A stretch of DNA of 64,000 nucleotides from Leptospira stimsonii (GCF_003545875.1 NZ_QHCS01000001.1:744001-808000); one strand, 5' to 3'; positions 34,060 through 42,842 are shown, counted from the stretch's first letter. The notes: generated by a model from the letters alone, not told the origin. Numbers and translations are program-made.

Positions 34060-34608
34060 GTGGCACATACATCCGAGTTAGAAAAACTCTACAACCACAA
34101 CAAAGATGATTTATTTCATTATATAAAAAAATCGTTTTATGACGAAAATTCTGCGCAAGATATCTTGCACGATTCGTTCTTAAACTTTTTTCGATATTAT
34201 GAGAATAAAGACATTCCTGATCCAACTTCCTGTAGGATGATCTTATTCCGTATTGCAAGGAACCTGATCATCAATCACGCAAAATCTTATTATCAGAGAA
34301 ATGTATCCCTCGTCGGTGAAGATACAGGCAATAATTTCGCATCAAAATCTCCAAGTCCGGAATTTTCTGTTATGGAGAAAATCGATCAATCGGATGTCAA
34401 AAATACGATGGATTCTCTTTTAGAAGCCATATCTCCGGAATACAAAGAAGCCTTGCTTCTCAGATATCAGCAAGATCTGAAATTAGATGAGATCTCGAAA
34501 ATCCTCGGAATGAGCATTTCAGGAGTTTCGAGACTGATTGAAAGAGCGGAAAAAGCCCTAGCCCAGGAAGGGAAAAAAAGGGGTTTTCAAGCTGGAAACT
34601 ATATATAG
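34060..34608 (+). CDS. ECF-type RNA polymerase sigma factor
   Basis: A 182-residue ECF sigma factor. Region 2: ELEKLYNHNKDDLFHYIKKS, ENSAQDILHDSFLNFFRYYEN, MILFRIARNLIINHAKSYYQ. Region 4: MDSLLEAISPEYKEALLLRYQ, then LKLDEISKILGMSISGVSRLI, the -35 binding HTH. The frame is open back to 33967, but GTG at 34060 (VAHTSELEKL) fits the usual ECF length and avoids overlap with the divergent gene; AGGGA at 34042-34046 could serve it. The FecR-domain gene follows 158 bp downstream, a classic sigma/anti-sigma-like neighbour. Confidence 0.88.
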   Translation: MAHTSELEKLYNHNKDDLFHYIKKSFYDENSAQDILHDSFLNFFRYYENKDIPDPTSCRMILFRIARNLIINHAKSYYQRNVSLVGEDTGNNFASKSPSPEFSVMEKIDQSDVKNTMDSLLEAISPEYKEALLLRYQQDLKLDEISKILGMSISGVSRLIERAEKALAQEGKKRGFQAGNYI

Positions 34609-34766
34609 TATATAGAAATCCTGCCGTCTTATAGTTTGAAATAATTAGAATTCTATTCAGTGGTGATAAAAAAAATTCGGAAATGGAAAAAATAGCTCAA
34701 ATTGACCGCCTTAGTTTGTTTAACAAACAGGAAGCGGGACGGAATTGAATCGCAGACCCGGGCAGA

Positions 34767-35825
34767 ATGAATATGGAAAAAAAGACAAACACTCCCGAAT
34801 TTGAAGGATACGCGCGGCTCCTTAGAGAAAAGGACTCCGTATCTCAACTCCCGGCTTTTGATCCCAATTGGATCGGAAAGAAGCCCCGCTTTACCGTGGA
34901 GGACAGAATAATGAGTGTTCCGACTGAGACAAAAATTCTTCAATTCCCAAAGACAGCATGGCTCGCCGCGGCGGCAGTATTATTATTAACTGTGGGGGGA
35001 GCTTGGTTTAGCCTGCGATCTCCAAAAGCTGAAATAGAAGTAATTGCGCAAGGAACTCCTTTGAGGGCCGCTGTGGTTTTCGTAAAAGGGGATGCGTCCG
35101 TAATTAGGGAAGTAGAGACCAAATTACACCAGGGCGATTTATTGAATGAATCCGATATCATCCTTACAAAAGCGGGCGGGGCTGTGGACATCGGTTTAAC
35201 CGATTCCAGCGTGATCCGCGTAAAAGAGAAGAGCAAGTTAATTCTTAAGGAACTGAGAGACAACAATGGATCTCAGATTCGAATGAACTTAGCGGCAGGA
35301 AGATTGTTGAACGTCGTTGAGAAAGAGAAAAAAGGGAGCAACTACTACGTTGAAACTCCATCCGCTGTCGCGGCGGTAAGAGGAACTTCTTTCGAAGTGA
35401 ATGCAACGGAAAACGAATCTATGGTTTTCGTTGCTGAAGGTTCGGTTGAAGTAACTTCTTTGAACGCTTCTAAGAAAGTGTTTATCTTAGACGCGAGTAA
35501 GCTTGTGACAGTAAACAAGGACGGCGAAGTAGAGTCGATCGATCTTTCTAAGTTGAATTCTACTCGTCCTGAATACAAGGATATGAAGAAGAATCTTGGA
35601 ACTCTTGATAGAGAACTTCTTTCCGATGTTCAAAATCTGAAAACGGCTAAGACGGAAGAAGAATTAAGTAAAATTTACGATCTTAGTATCGAACACATCA
35701 TTATGAAAGACGGAAGAGAGCTAAGAGGAGTTGTGGTTTCCCAAAAAAGAGGAAAGCTTGTCGTTCAAACTCTGAAAGGTTCTTACATCTTGGATGAGGA
35801 CGCGGTAGATAAGATTAAATACTGA
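34767..35825 (+). CDS. FecR-domain membrane protein, likely partner of the ECF sigma factor
   Basis: A 352-residue protein. A short cytoplasmic part (residues 1-62, with EGYARLLREKDSV), one membrane helix (about 65-84, AWLAAAAVLLLTVGGAWFSL), and a periplasmic FecR beta domain: GDLLNESDIILTKAGGAVDIGL, SSVIRVKEKSKLIL, ETPSAVAAVRGTSFEV, VFVAEGSVEV. FecR proteins relay envelope signals to ECF sigma factors in iron uptake systems; the neighbouring sigma gene fits, though no TonB receptor is present. The last 45 residues (IIMKDGRELRGVVVSQKRG, YILDEDAVDKI) repeat the beta module seen in the divergent gene 33111-33980. A strong terminator follows. Confidence 0.85.
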   Translation: MNMEKKTNTPEFEGYARLLREKDSVSQLPAFDPNWIGKKPRFTVEDRIMSVPTETKILQFPKTAWLAAAAVLLLTVGGAWFSLRSPKAEIEVIAQGTPLRAAVVFVKGDASVIREVETKLHQGDLLNESDIILTKAGGAVDIGLTDSSVIRVKEKSKLILKELRDNNGSQIRMNLAAGRLLNVVEKEKKGSNYYVETPSAVAAVRGTSFEVNATENESMVFVAEGSVEVTSLNASKKVFILDASKLVTVNKDGEVESIDLSKLNSTRPEYKDMKKNLGTLDRELLSDVQNLKTAKTEEELSKIYDLSIEHIIMKDGRELRGVVVSQKRGKLVVQTLKGSYILDEDAVDKIKY

Positions 35826-35851
35826 TCTTAATTTCCCAAAAAATTCTTTCC

Positions 35852-35888
35852 AAAAACCGGTCGAAGGGCTTCCTTCCGCCGGTTTTTT
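35852..35888 (+). terminator. Rho-independent terminator after the FecR gene
   Basis: AAAAACCGG (35852-35860) pairs with CCGGTTTTTT (about 35879-35888), the stem being followed by TTTTTTATTTT. It lies about 28 bp after the FecR stop. Confidence 0.75.
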
Positions 35889-35993
35889 ATTTTAAAATAG
35901 GACTCAACGGTAAAAAAGGAAGAGCAAAAAGTTCCTTCTGAGATTTTTTTGCAAAGTGGAAGTTGTGAATATTAGAATATTCTAAAATTCTTA

Positions 35994-36440
35994 TTAAAAC
36001 TCAATATGATCGGAAAGCCAAGAGTCGATGGACCAAGATCCTCCTCCGAAAAGAACCAAAGCAATTCCCATACAAACCGCCAGGATATGATATTCGAAAC
36101 CTTCTCCTCCTTGATTTCCGAACCAATTCATAAAGAAACCGATCTCCCGATGAGTCCAGCCTGCTACGGCTAAGGTGCAGGTGATTCCAAAGGCCGCAAG
36201 ACGTGTGAATAATCCAAGAATCAATGCGATGGATCCGAAGAATTCGGAAATGATCGCCAAAAAGGCAAGTGCCGCAGGAAATTCTGCAGTATTTACGAAA
36301 AAATCCATGGAGGCTTCGAAGCCTACGCCGCCAAACCACCCGAAGAGCTTTTGCGCCCCATGGGGAAAAATACAAATTGCCAATCCGATTCGGAGAAACA
36401 GGGGTGAGAAGGAATCTCGAGTGGAAAAAAAAGAGAGCAT
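35994..36440 (-). CDS. DoxX-family membrane protein
   Basis: A 148-residue protein with four membrane helices of the DoxX family: FLRIGLAICIFPHGAQKLFGWF at the start (the typical R-x-x-x-x-x-x-P-H-G-x-x-K motif), ALAFLAIISEFFGSIALILGLFTRLAA in the middle, and a last helix FEYHILAVCMGIALVLFGGGSWSID. DoxX proteins are quinone- or thiol-related membrane subunits, with roles in redox stress in several bacteria, mostly of unknown substrate. GGAG sits upstream of ATG at 36440 on the minus strand. It is transcribed alone. Confidence 0.88.
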   Translation of the reverse strand: MLSFFSTRDSFSPLFLRIGLAICIFPHGAQKLFGWFGGVGFEASMDFFVNTAEFPAALAFLAIISEFFGSIALILGLFTRLAAFGITCTLAVAGWTHREIGFFMNWFGNQGGEGFEYHILAVCMGIALVLFGGGSWSIDSWLSDHIEF

Positions 36441-36998
36441 CGTTGTTTAATCTCCGAATTCCAACCTTTTTGTTTCTTGGAAGAAAGAAAGGAAATCACA
36501 AATTGAAGATCGAATCCGTGTGATTTTTGAGCGGAGTTCCGACCTTGGTCTGAATCCGTTCTTGGATTCTACCTTTGAATCCGAATCTCTCGAAAAACTT
36601 TTTCTAAGAATGGGAGTTCCTACATTCAAATCCTTTTTAGGAGAACGAATTCTTTTCAAGATATCGGATTCTGCAAAATGACTGCTTTCTTTGCGCGGAC
36701 ATTGATTCTTTTTAGGGAGTTCCTACGTTTCAAGGTTAGAGACATATCCTAAACTATGTCTCATAAATAGAGGAGGATCATTTTCTCGAAATAGGAGTTC
36801 CTACTTTTCGAGGTGCGACAGAAATGCTCTTCTTTTCGGATCCGACTTCAAGAAAGAATCCGGACTTCTTCTGAGAATTTTCCTCCGGAGTTCCGACCTT
36901 TCCCTCTTTCGGTGAAATCCCAGGATTCCAACCTAAAAGCGGTTGTCGAAACGACCTAATCCGAAAAATCTGGCATAAGATTATTTGGCGGGAAACCT
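36441..36998. other. Intergenic region with an array of GGAGTTCC motifs
   Basis: About 560 bp with no gene. It contains five copies of GGAGTTCC followed by TAC or GAC, all on the + strand, at 36533-36543, 36613-36623, 36716-36726, 36794-36804 and 36887-36897, at intervals of about 80-103 bp. Sequence between copies is not otherwise alike. Confidence 0.6.
36533..36897 (+). repeat. Array of five GGAGTTCC(T/G)AC motifs
   Basis: Five 11-base copies in the same orientation. Other copies lie elsewhere in the window, mostly in intergenic sequence: 7214, 7364 (inverted), 13318, 45791, 45836, 45936 and 59372. The conserved core GGAGTTCC is a near palindrome (GGA-GT-TCC). Confidence 0.6.
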
Positions 36999-37169
36999 AT
37001 GTCTGAAGAAACACAAGAAAAGAAAAACAAAAAGATCAACAAGATGACTGTAGCCGAGATCAATGCGGCAATCCAAACTTCCAAAGAGAAGATGAACGGA
37101 AATTCCAGCAAATACATCCTGCACTTGAATGCAAGATTGGAAGAACTCGCAGTAAAAGGTAAGAAATAA
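36999..37169 (+). CDS. Small lysine-rich conserved-type protein
   Basis: A 56-residue protein starting MSEETQEKKNKKINKMTVAE, followed by an amphipathic helical part with EINAAIQTSKEKM and ILHLNARLEELAVKGKK. It is highly charged, has no membrane or signal segment, and probably forms a helical hairpin. The ribosome site GGCGGGA precedes ATG at 36999. I do not recognise a domain. It stands alone upstream of the ABC-F gene, 83 bp away on the same strand. Confidence 0.7.
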   Translation: MSEETQEKKNKKINKMTVAEINAAIQTSKEKMNGNSSKYILHLNARLEELAVKGKK

Positions 37170-37252
37170 TTTTATTCCTTTTTCCGGTCCGTCGACGATC
37201 GACGGATTCCGGTTCTGCTTCCTTTTTTCTACCTTTCTAAATCTCTCGATCC

Positions 37253-39193
37253 TTGCTCCAATTCATCGACATAAAACACCAATATGCGTCCTCGGTTCTT
37301 TTTGAGGGATTCTCTTGGCATATCAAGCCGGGAGCGCGTGTCTGTCTTGTCGGTCCGAACGGATCCGGAAAATCCACTCTCTTTAGAATTGCGGAAGGAA
37401 AATTCGTCCCCGACGACGGGACCGTATCCAAATCTAAGAATACGGAAATTTCCGTATTCCAACAGCTTCCCGATTTCGAACCGGAAGCATCGGTGATCGA
37501 TACAGCATTAGAAAAACATAAGCACTATCGGGAATATTCCGAACGACTCAAAGAGATCAATCATAAGTTCGAGATCATTTCTCACGATTCTCCGGAGTTC
37601 GCATCTCTTCTAGACGAACAGAGTTCTCTGGAAGAATACGCGTTTACTTACGGAGTTCACGAGTTGGAGTCGAAGGCACGCAAGGTTTTGGGCGGACTCG
37701 GATTCTCCAACGAGCAGATGGCGATGAAGGTGAAAGAATTTTCACCCGGATATCAACACCGTCTGGGACTTTCGATTACTCTTCTCAATCCGGGCAACTT
37801 ACTCCTGTTAGACGAACCGACCAACCACTTGGACAACGAGTCGAAAGAATGGCTCGCGGATTACCTCAACTCAACCGGACAATCCTTTGTCTTAGTCACA
37901 CACGATCCGGAATTCTTAAATTCCACCTGCGATACGATCGCGGAACTTTCTTCTTCCGGGGTGATCGAATTTCGAGGAACCTTAGAAGAATACTTCGAAC
38001 ACAAGAACGAACTTCAGGAAAAACTCCAAACTCAATTCGAAAAGGAAGAATCGTATCTCAAGAAAAGAATGGAATGGATCGATCGCTTCCGCGCTCAGGC
38101 TACAAAAGCAAGACAAGTTCAATCAGCGCTCAAAAAACTCGAAAAACGAGATCGTGTCGAAGCTCCTCAGGAATCGTTTTGGAATTCCAAATCGGACTAT
38201 AAATTCAACTTTATCTCCTCCGGTAGAATCACAGCAAGAATCGAAGACGGTGCGTTTTCCTATTCCGGAAAACCTCCATACATTTTCAGCGACGCAAATC
38301 TTGAAATATCCGCGGGCGACAAGATCGCCGTCGTCGGTCCGAACGGGGCGGGGAAGTCGACATTCCTCCGTTGTCTATTAGAAATTCATAAACTAACATC
38401 CGGCAAAATTTACTACGGACCGAAGACGAAGATCGGTTATTTTTCGCAAAATCATCATGAAGAATTGGATCCTTCCAAAAATCTTCTTCAGACCGTAATG
38501 ACGACTTATCCCGACCTTTCTGAACAACAAGCGCGCAGTTTGCTCGGATATTTTTCCTTTTCGGATGACAACGTTTACAAACAAACGGCGCTTCTTTCCG
38601 GAGGAGAACAAAGTCGCCTTCGTTTGGCGCTTCTTGTCAGACATCCAGCCAATTCGATTTTCTTGGACGAACCTACCAACCACTTGGATTTGGTTGTTCG
38701 AGACAACCTTAGACGTGCTCTGATGGCTTACGAAGGTTCTCTTCTCATCATCTCTCACGATCCGGAATTCTTAAAGGATCTCTGCAATCGAACCATCTCC
38801 GTCGATAAGGGTCAAATTCGAGATTATAACTGCACGTTCTCCGATTACCTCAAATACAATCTGAAAGAAACGGTCGTTTCCAATTCTCAGAATGGAAATG
38901 CTTCTTCACTCAAAAAAGAAGAACCTTCTCAAACGCGTTCCAAGAAGAATGCGGATAAGAATCGAGTGAAAAAAATCCAAAAAGATCTGGAACAGATCGA
39001 AGCGAAAATAGAACTTTTAGAAAAGTCCAAAAAGAATTTGGAAGAAGTTTTGGCTGATCCCGGTTTTTTTAAGAATCGAAGTTATCAGCTGGAATTGGAT
39101 AATTTAAACGAGACAAAAAATGAAATCGCACGTTTGACTCAAGATTGGGAATCTCTTCAATTAGAGCTGGAAGAGCTTTCCGGATCAGTCTAA
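37253..39193 (+). CDS. ABC-F family ATPase (ribosome-associated)
   Basis: A 646-residue protein with two ATP-binding cassettes and no membrane segments, the layout of ABC-F proteins that act on ribosomes. Cassette 1: Walker A GPNGSGKST (about 35-43), degenerate signature FSPGYQHRLGL, Walker B LLLLDEPTNHLD. Cassette 2: Walker A GPNGAGKST (about 364-372), signature LSGGEQSRLRL, Walker B SIFLDEPTNHLD. The linker between them (about 255-305) is the charged PtIM region, and a C-terminal coiled coil (about 560-640) resembles that of Uup. Start is TTG at 37253, since a stop lies just upstream in frame; no clear ribosome site. Confidence 0.92.
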   Translation: MLQFIDIKHQYASSVLFEGFSWHIKPGARVCLVGPNGSGKSTLFRIAEGKFVPDDGTVSKSKNTEISVFQQLPDFEPEASVIDTALEKHKHYREYSERLKEINHKFEIISHDSPEFASLLDEQSSLEEYAFTYGVHELESKARKVLGGLGFSNEQMAMKVKEFSPGYQHRLGLSITLLNPGNLLLLDEPTNHLDNESKEWLADYLNSTGQSFVLVTHDPEFLNSTCDTIAELSSSGVIEFRGTLEEYFEHKNELQEKLQTQFEKEESYLKKRMEWIDRFRAQATKARQVQSALKKLEKRDRVEAPQESFWNSKSDYKFNFISSGRITARIEDGAFSYSGKPPYIFSDANLEISAGDKIAVVGPNGAGKSTFLRCLLEIHKLTSGKIYYGPKTKIGYFSQNHHEELDPSKNLLQTVMTTYPDLSEQQARSLLGYFSFSDDNVYKQTALLSGGEQSRLRLALLVRHPANSIFLDEPTNHLDLVVRDNLRRALMAYEGSLLIISHDPEFLKDLCNRTISVDKGQIRDYNCTFSDYLKYNLKETVVSNSQNGNASSLKKEEPSQTRSKKNADKNRVKKIQKDLEQIEAKIELLEKSKKNLEEVLADPGFFKNRSYQLELDNLNETKNEIARLTQDWESLQLELEELSGSV

Positions 39194-39280
39194 TGAAAGA
39201 CTTCCGTCTGCTGAATCTTTTTAGAAACGTCGGTCATTTTTGATTCAATTTTATCTTTGCGAACTAAGGAACCATTTTCA

Positions 39281-39616
39281 ATGACACCGAAAGAATTAAA
39301 AACAAGATTAGATCTGAGAAAGGATGGGAAAGATTCCTTTTATCTTCTCGATGTAAGAAATCCGAACGAAGTGGAAATCAGCACGATCGAAGGAACCGAT
39401 CTTCTGATTCCGGTCGGCGAACTTTCCGGACGTCTTTCTGAAATCAATCCTTGGAAAGAATCCGGAAAAGAAGTGATCGTTTATTGTCGTTCCGGTGGAC
39501 GCTCCGCTATGGCATGCGGGATTTTGAAACAATCCGGTTTTGCAAAGGTGCATAATGTGGAAGGTGGAATTCTTCTCTATTCGGACGAAGTCGATTCCTC
39601 TCTTGCAAAATATTAA
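39281..39616 (+). CDS. Rhodanese-like sulfurtransferase domain protein
   Basis: A 111-residue single rhodanese domain: YLLDVRNPNEVEISTIEGTDLL and the active-site loop YCRSGGRSAMA with Cys69 as the sulfur carrier. The loop CRSGGRS is the usual form of small rhodaneses that carry persulfide. The frame is open upstream to a TTG at 39257, but AAGGAA is correctly spaced for ATG at 39281, giving the standard length. It follows the ABC-F gene by about 87 bp on the same strand. A possible weak terminator lies at 39647-39680. Confidence 0.9.
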   Translation: MTPKELKTRLDLRKDGKDSFYLLDVRNPNEVEISTIEGTDLLIPVGELSGRLSEINPWKESGKEVIVYCRSGGRSAMACGILKQSGFAKVHNVEGGILLYSDEVDSSLAKY

Positions 39617-40166
39617 TAACCGGTTTTCTATTCTGAATGAACCGTCGGAATTGCAATCCGGCTCTTTTTTCGTATTCTTGAAATATTCGAAAAAAGGTTA
39701 TTAGAGATGCTTTTTTTAATTCTGAAAAGTCGGATCTTCTTTACCCGATTATTCTGAATAGATGTTTCGGATAACGTCGATCGTTGCTCCTCCTCGTTGC
39801 GTTATTTTTAGAACGTGTTCTCTTGACTCGTAGTATTTTCAATCTTTTCAAATACGTCTTTGGATGGCTTTAAATTGAAAGCGAATGAGGTCCCTAGTCG
39901 ATTGGACTCTCTTCGGTAAAAATCATTTTCATTACGACGCGGAAGCGATTGATGCGGAGTCAATAAATTGCAATTAGAATCGAATCGTATTTTTTTGTAC
40001 GAAGGCTGTGCAATTTATTGACTGGAGCGGAAAGCGCGGTCCTGCAATTTTCGCGCAAGATTGAAAATAACGGAATAACTTCAGGATCCGCCCAAAGGAT
40101 TTGTCACTTTGCCTTGTTTCAGCTTTTGAATTATTGAAATAGGATTTTGGAAAAAGAATTCTTAGA
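39617..40166. other. Intergenic region with a bounded inverted repeat
   Basis: About 550 bp between convergent genes. It contains a weak terminator-like hairpin at 39647-39680 (CGGAATTGC with GCAATCCG, followed by CTCTTTTTT) and a perfect 15-bp inverted repeat with arms at 39958-39972 and 40009-40023. No gene. Confidence 0.45.
39958..40023. repeat. 66-bp element bounded by perfect 15-bp inverted repeats
   Basis: AGTCAATAAATTGCA (39958-39972) is the exact reverse complement of TGCAATTTATTGACT (40009-40023), with 36 bases between. The loop is too long for an ordinary terminator, there is no U-tract, and the arms do not extend outward. The shape is like a miniature inverted-repeat element or a paired binding site. 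Confidence 0.55.
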
Positions 40167-40781
40167 TCATTCGCCTAAGAGAATTTTTCGGAAGTAGAGA
40201 AAACCTTCGGCCAACGGATCGTCTTTTCCGCCGCGTCTTCTCTTGAGCATATTCGTAAGATCTAATACCATTAGGCCGTACATCCAAGCCCACATCATTC
40301 TTGCGAGAGCCGGATATTCTTCTTTGGAAAGTTTGAATTCACGGCTCACGCATCCGTTTCGGATCGTTTCTAAGAATACTCGATAACTGGTCGGCAAACT
40401 CGGGAATGCCTTTCTGTGCATGTGCCCGTGAACCGTGTTGAACATTACCTTATGAAGTTCCTTGTTGTTCAAAGAAAAGTCCCAATAGGCGCGCGCGATC
40501 CCGGCGAGTTTTTCAAATGAATTCTTTCCGTTTCTTTGGGCGTTTCTTAAAAGCTGAGTCAGCTCCGTTTCGCCTTTGGCGATCAGAACTTGGATGATTT
40601 CTTCTTGGCTCTTAAAATGTGAGTAAGGGCTCGCAACACTACAGTCCAATTTTTCGGCGATCTTTCTCATCGAAAGACCGTCGATTCCTTCTTCCAAGAG
40701 AATTTCCATCGCAACTTGGACGATATTCTCCCGATTGAGGCTGTTTCTGGATCTTCTTTTGTGTCGAACTGCAGTTGTCAT
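40167..40781 (-). CDS. TetR-family regulator, probable repressor of the desaturase
   Basis: A 204-residue TetR-family protein. HTH: NRENIVQVAMEILLEEGIDG, LSMRKIAEKLDCSVASPYSHF, where ASPYSHF is the recognition helix. The C-terminal ligand domain (FEKLAGIARAYWDFSLNNKELHKVMF) is like regulators of fatty-acid genes. ATG at 40781 (TTAVRHKRRSRN) lies 17 bp after the stop of the desaturase gene, so both are one operon. Two palindromes at 41612-41628 and 41641-41657 in front of the desaturase are its likely binding sites. The arrangement resembles DesT/FabR-type control of unsaturated fatty-acid supply, from which I infer the role. Confidence 0.82.
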   Translation of the reverse strand: MTTAVRHKRRSRNSLNRENIVQVAMEILLEEGIDGLSMRKIAEKLDCSVASPYSHFKSQEEIIQVLIAKGETELTQLLRNAQRNGKNSFEKLAGIARAYWDFSLNNKELHKVMFNTVHGHMHRKAFPSLPTSYRVFLETIRNGCVSREFKLSKEEYPALARMMWAWMYGLMVLDLTNMLKRRRGGKDDPLAEGFLYFRKILLGE

Positions 40782-40798
40782 TTTGGATTCTAACTCGA

Positions 40799-41584
40799 TC
40801 AAGCCGCTTTGGAAACCGGAACCCTTCCTTGAGTCGTCCAAACGTCTCGTTTAATTTGTATGATCCCAACTTTATGCAACCCCTTCATGATCTGAAAGCA
40901 AAAATCGACTTCCCACCATTTATATGCGAAGTTGGGAGAGGTTGGATGTCCGTGGTGATTGTTCTGATACAATTCTCCCATCGTCAAAAAGTCGATCGGA
41001 AGCATATTCTTAGACTCATCCTGGGTTTTAAAATGATTCTTATACCCGTATTTATGTCCTCCCCAGTTCACGATCGCGCCGTGAATCGGTCCCATGAGCC
41101 AGTGGATCGGGAGAAGAAGATACCAACCCCATTGTCCATCGGGCACGAAGGCCATATAGTAGAATGCATAGAGAGAACCGAATCCGATCCGAAACCACCA
41201 ATTCTGACCGAGCATGTCGATCGCTTTCCAACGAGGAATGAAATCTCGGGTGAACTCCGGCTTTGGCGAAACTCGGTCATACGCGAAATCGTCGTAGATA
41301 TGTTTCGTTTTGATCATCATCTCGAATGGATTTTTAGAATGATGGGGAGAATGTGGATCTTCTTCCGTATCGCTGTAAGAATGGTGCATTCTATGAAGAA
41401 CTGCGTATCCGTACGGATTCAGGTAAGAAGGACCTTGAAGAACCATTGTCAGAAGATGAAATGTTTTTTCCCAGAAACGGTTCATGGTAAACATCGCGTG
41501 AGCCGCGTATCTGTGTAGGAAGAAGGTTTGGACAAAAACCGAACCATACCAATGTGCAAAAAATAAAATTAAAATAGGGACCAT
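40799..41584 (-). CDS. Acyl-CoA/acyl-lipid desaturase
   Basis: A 261-residue membrane di-iron desaturase that introduces a double bond into fatty acyl chains. The three histidine boxes are visible: HRYAAH (residues 24-29), HRMHH (64-68) and the third box NNHHGHP near residue 215, where the first His is replaced by Gln (LYQNNHH). Four membrane helices alternate with these boxes. The frame is open to an ATG at 41620, but that would place the upstream palindrome inside the coding sequence; GAGGAGG is correctly spaced for ATG at 41584, which I chose. It is first in the operon with the TetR gene. Confidence 0.9.
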   Translation of the reverse strand: MVPILILFFAHWYGSVFVQTFFLHRYAAHAMFTMNRFWEKTFHLLTMVLQGPSYLNPYGYAVLHRMHHSYSDTEEDPHSPHHSKNPFEMMIKTKHIYDDFAYDRVSPKPEFTRDFIPRWKAIDMLGQNWWFRIGFGSLYAFYYMAFVPDGQWGWYLLLPIHWLMGPIHGAIVNWGGHKYGYKNHFKTQDESKNMLPIDFLTMGELYQNNHHGHPTSPNFAYKWWEVDFCFQIMKGLHKVGIIQIKRDVWTTQGRVPVSKAA

Positions 41585-41611
41585 TTGGGGCCTCCTCTGT
41601 TTTTTCTCTTC

Positions 41612-41628
41612 AACGAACATTGTTCGTT
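41612..41628. promoter_or_regulatory. Putative TetR operator 1 upstream of the desaturase
   Basis: AACGAACA-T-TGTTCGTT is a perfect 8+1+8 palindrome placed 28 bp before the desaturase start. A weaker copy lies 29 bp away. The position fits repression by the TetR protein encoded at the end of the operon. Confidence 0.7.
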
Positions 41629-41640
41629 ATCGCCAGAATA

Positions 41641-41657
41641 AGCGAACGTTGTTAATT
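41641..41657. promoter_or_regulatory. Putative TetR operator 2 upstream of the desaturase
   Basis: AGCGAACG-T-TGTTAATT keeps 6 of 8 bases in each half of the perfect operator AACGAACA-T-TGTTCGTT, with the same 1-base centre. Centres are 29 bp apart. Confidence 0.5.
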
Positions 41658-41779
41658 AAGTAAAGAGAAAAACGAAAAGAATTCCTACTTTCCAAAAATG
41701 GGTTTTTTTGAGGACTTGGATGAAAACAAGCAAAATGGGCAAATCACCTGGTTTCGGGGGCTTTTTTCTATTTTTTTAG

Positions 41780-42682
41780 GTGGCATCGGTGGTAGCAAAG
41801 AAAGCAAAAAAAGCGGTCAAAAAGAAATCTGTAGGAACTCCTTCCTCGAAATCCGGGAAAAAAGGAGCTCCTGTTTCCAAGTCCGGAAAGACTTCCGCGA
41901 CTCGCGTTAAGCTCAAGGAAACGCTCCCAACGAGTCGGAACTCCGGACGCATTTCTGAATCAAAGGGGACTTCCGGATCAAATGGAAAGAAGAATTCTCC
42001 ATTCGGAACCCGGAACTCCGATTCTACAGTTTTCCCAAAAGGAAAACATTTCCCCGCGCCTTGGGATTTGAAAGGAGAAGGTTTTCTCTTTCCTCTTTGG
42101 GCGAAAAAAGATTACAACCGTGAAATGGGATTCTTCTCCGGAGAAGATTCCAGACAATATTCCGGCGGCTTGGGTTCCTTGATGCTCGTGAACTACGAGA
42201 CGAGCGATGTAGGACCTTATTACGAACTTCTTTATATTCCCGGAAATTTCAACTACAAGGATCAAACTTATAAAAGGATCACAAGAATTTTTGTTTCGAG
42301 TCAAAAGTCGGTAGAAGAGGGGATTCTCAACTGGGCGATTCCCAAAGAAAGAGCCGACTTCACTTGGATCCGTGAGGGAAATCTTACAAAGGTCTCCGCC
42401 TTTCGAAACGGAAAAGAATTCTTCCGAGTCACGATCGCGACCAAAGGTTTTTCCTTTCCCGTTTCCACAAAAATTCTTCCTTATACATTGTTACAAAAAT
42501 CTCCCGACGGTTATCTGAGCACTCAGTTTATCGGAAAGGGAAAAGGAAGAATCGCGACCATCCGCGAAATCTGGAGCGACGAGGCCGTGTTCCCGGACGC
42601 GATCAAGGGTGGAATTTTTAAAACCGGAATTCATTCCGATCCGTTCGAATTGGTCTTCCCGGTCGCAGACAAGGTCGACTAA
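41780..42682 (+). CDS. Acetoacetate-decarboxylase-like protein with a Lys-rich N-terminus
   Basis: A 300-residue protein. Residues 1-85 are extremely rich in Lys and Ser (VVAKKAKKAVKKKSVG) and probably disordered. Residues 90-300 resemble acetoacetate decarboxylase-fold proteins: FPAPWDLKGEGFLFPLW, YSGGLGSLMLVNYETSDVGPYYE, LYIPGNF and RITRIFVSSQKSVEEGILNW. In the family the catalytic lysine lies in the second half; I cannot place it with confidence, so enzymatic activity is unproven. Start is uncertain: GTG at 41780 or 41789; AGG at 41778-41780 favours the second. The basic tail could bind nucleic acid or membranes, but this is only a guess. Confidence 0.6.
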   Translation: MASVVAKKAKKAVKKKSVGTPSSKSGKKGAPVSKSGKTSATRVKLKETLPTSRNSGRISESKGTSGSNGKKNSPFGTRNSDSTVFPKGKHFPAPWDLKGEGFLFPLWAKKDYNREMGFFSGEDSRQYSGGLGSLMLVNYETSDVGPYYELLYIPGNFNYKDQTYKRITRIFVSSQKSVEEGILNWAIPKERADFTWIREGNLTKVSAFRNGKEFFRVTIATKGFSFPVSTKILPYTLLQKSPDGYLSTQFIGKGKGRIATIREIWSDEAVFPDAIKGGIFKTGIHSDPFELVFPVADKVD

Positions 42683-42842
42683 AAAAACGATTTTGGAATT
42701 GAGGAGAACTCAAGGCATCGAGTCCGTTTGAACGAGACGAGGGTTTTTTATTTAGGAAGCGGAATTACGGCGATATTGGTTTTATTAAAAAGAAAAGTTA
42801 AAACATTCAATCTTTAGAATATTAGAGTTATTAGGAGTAATC

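Noticed and set aside
40775..41518. A 247-residue + strand frame opposite the desaturase
   Set aside because: The minus strand holds a clear desaturase with histidine boxes; the + frame has no domain and is a shadow.
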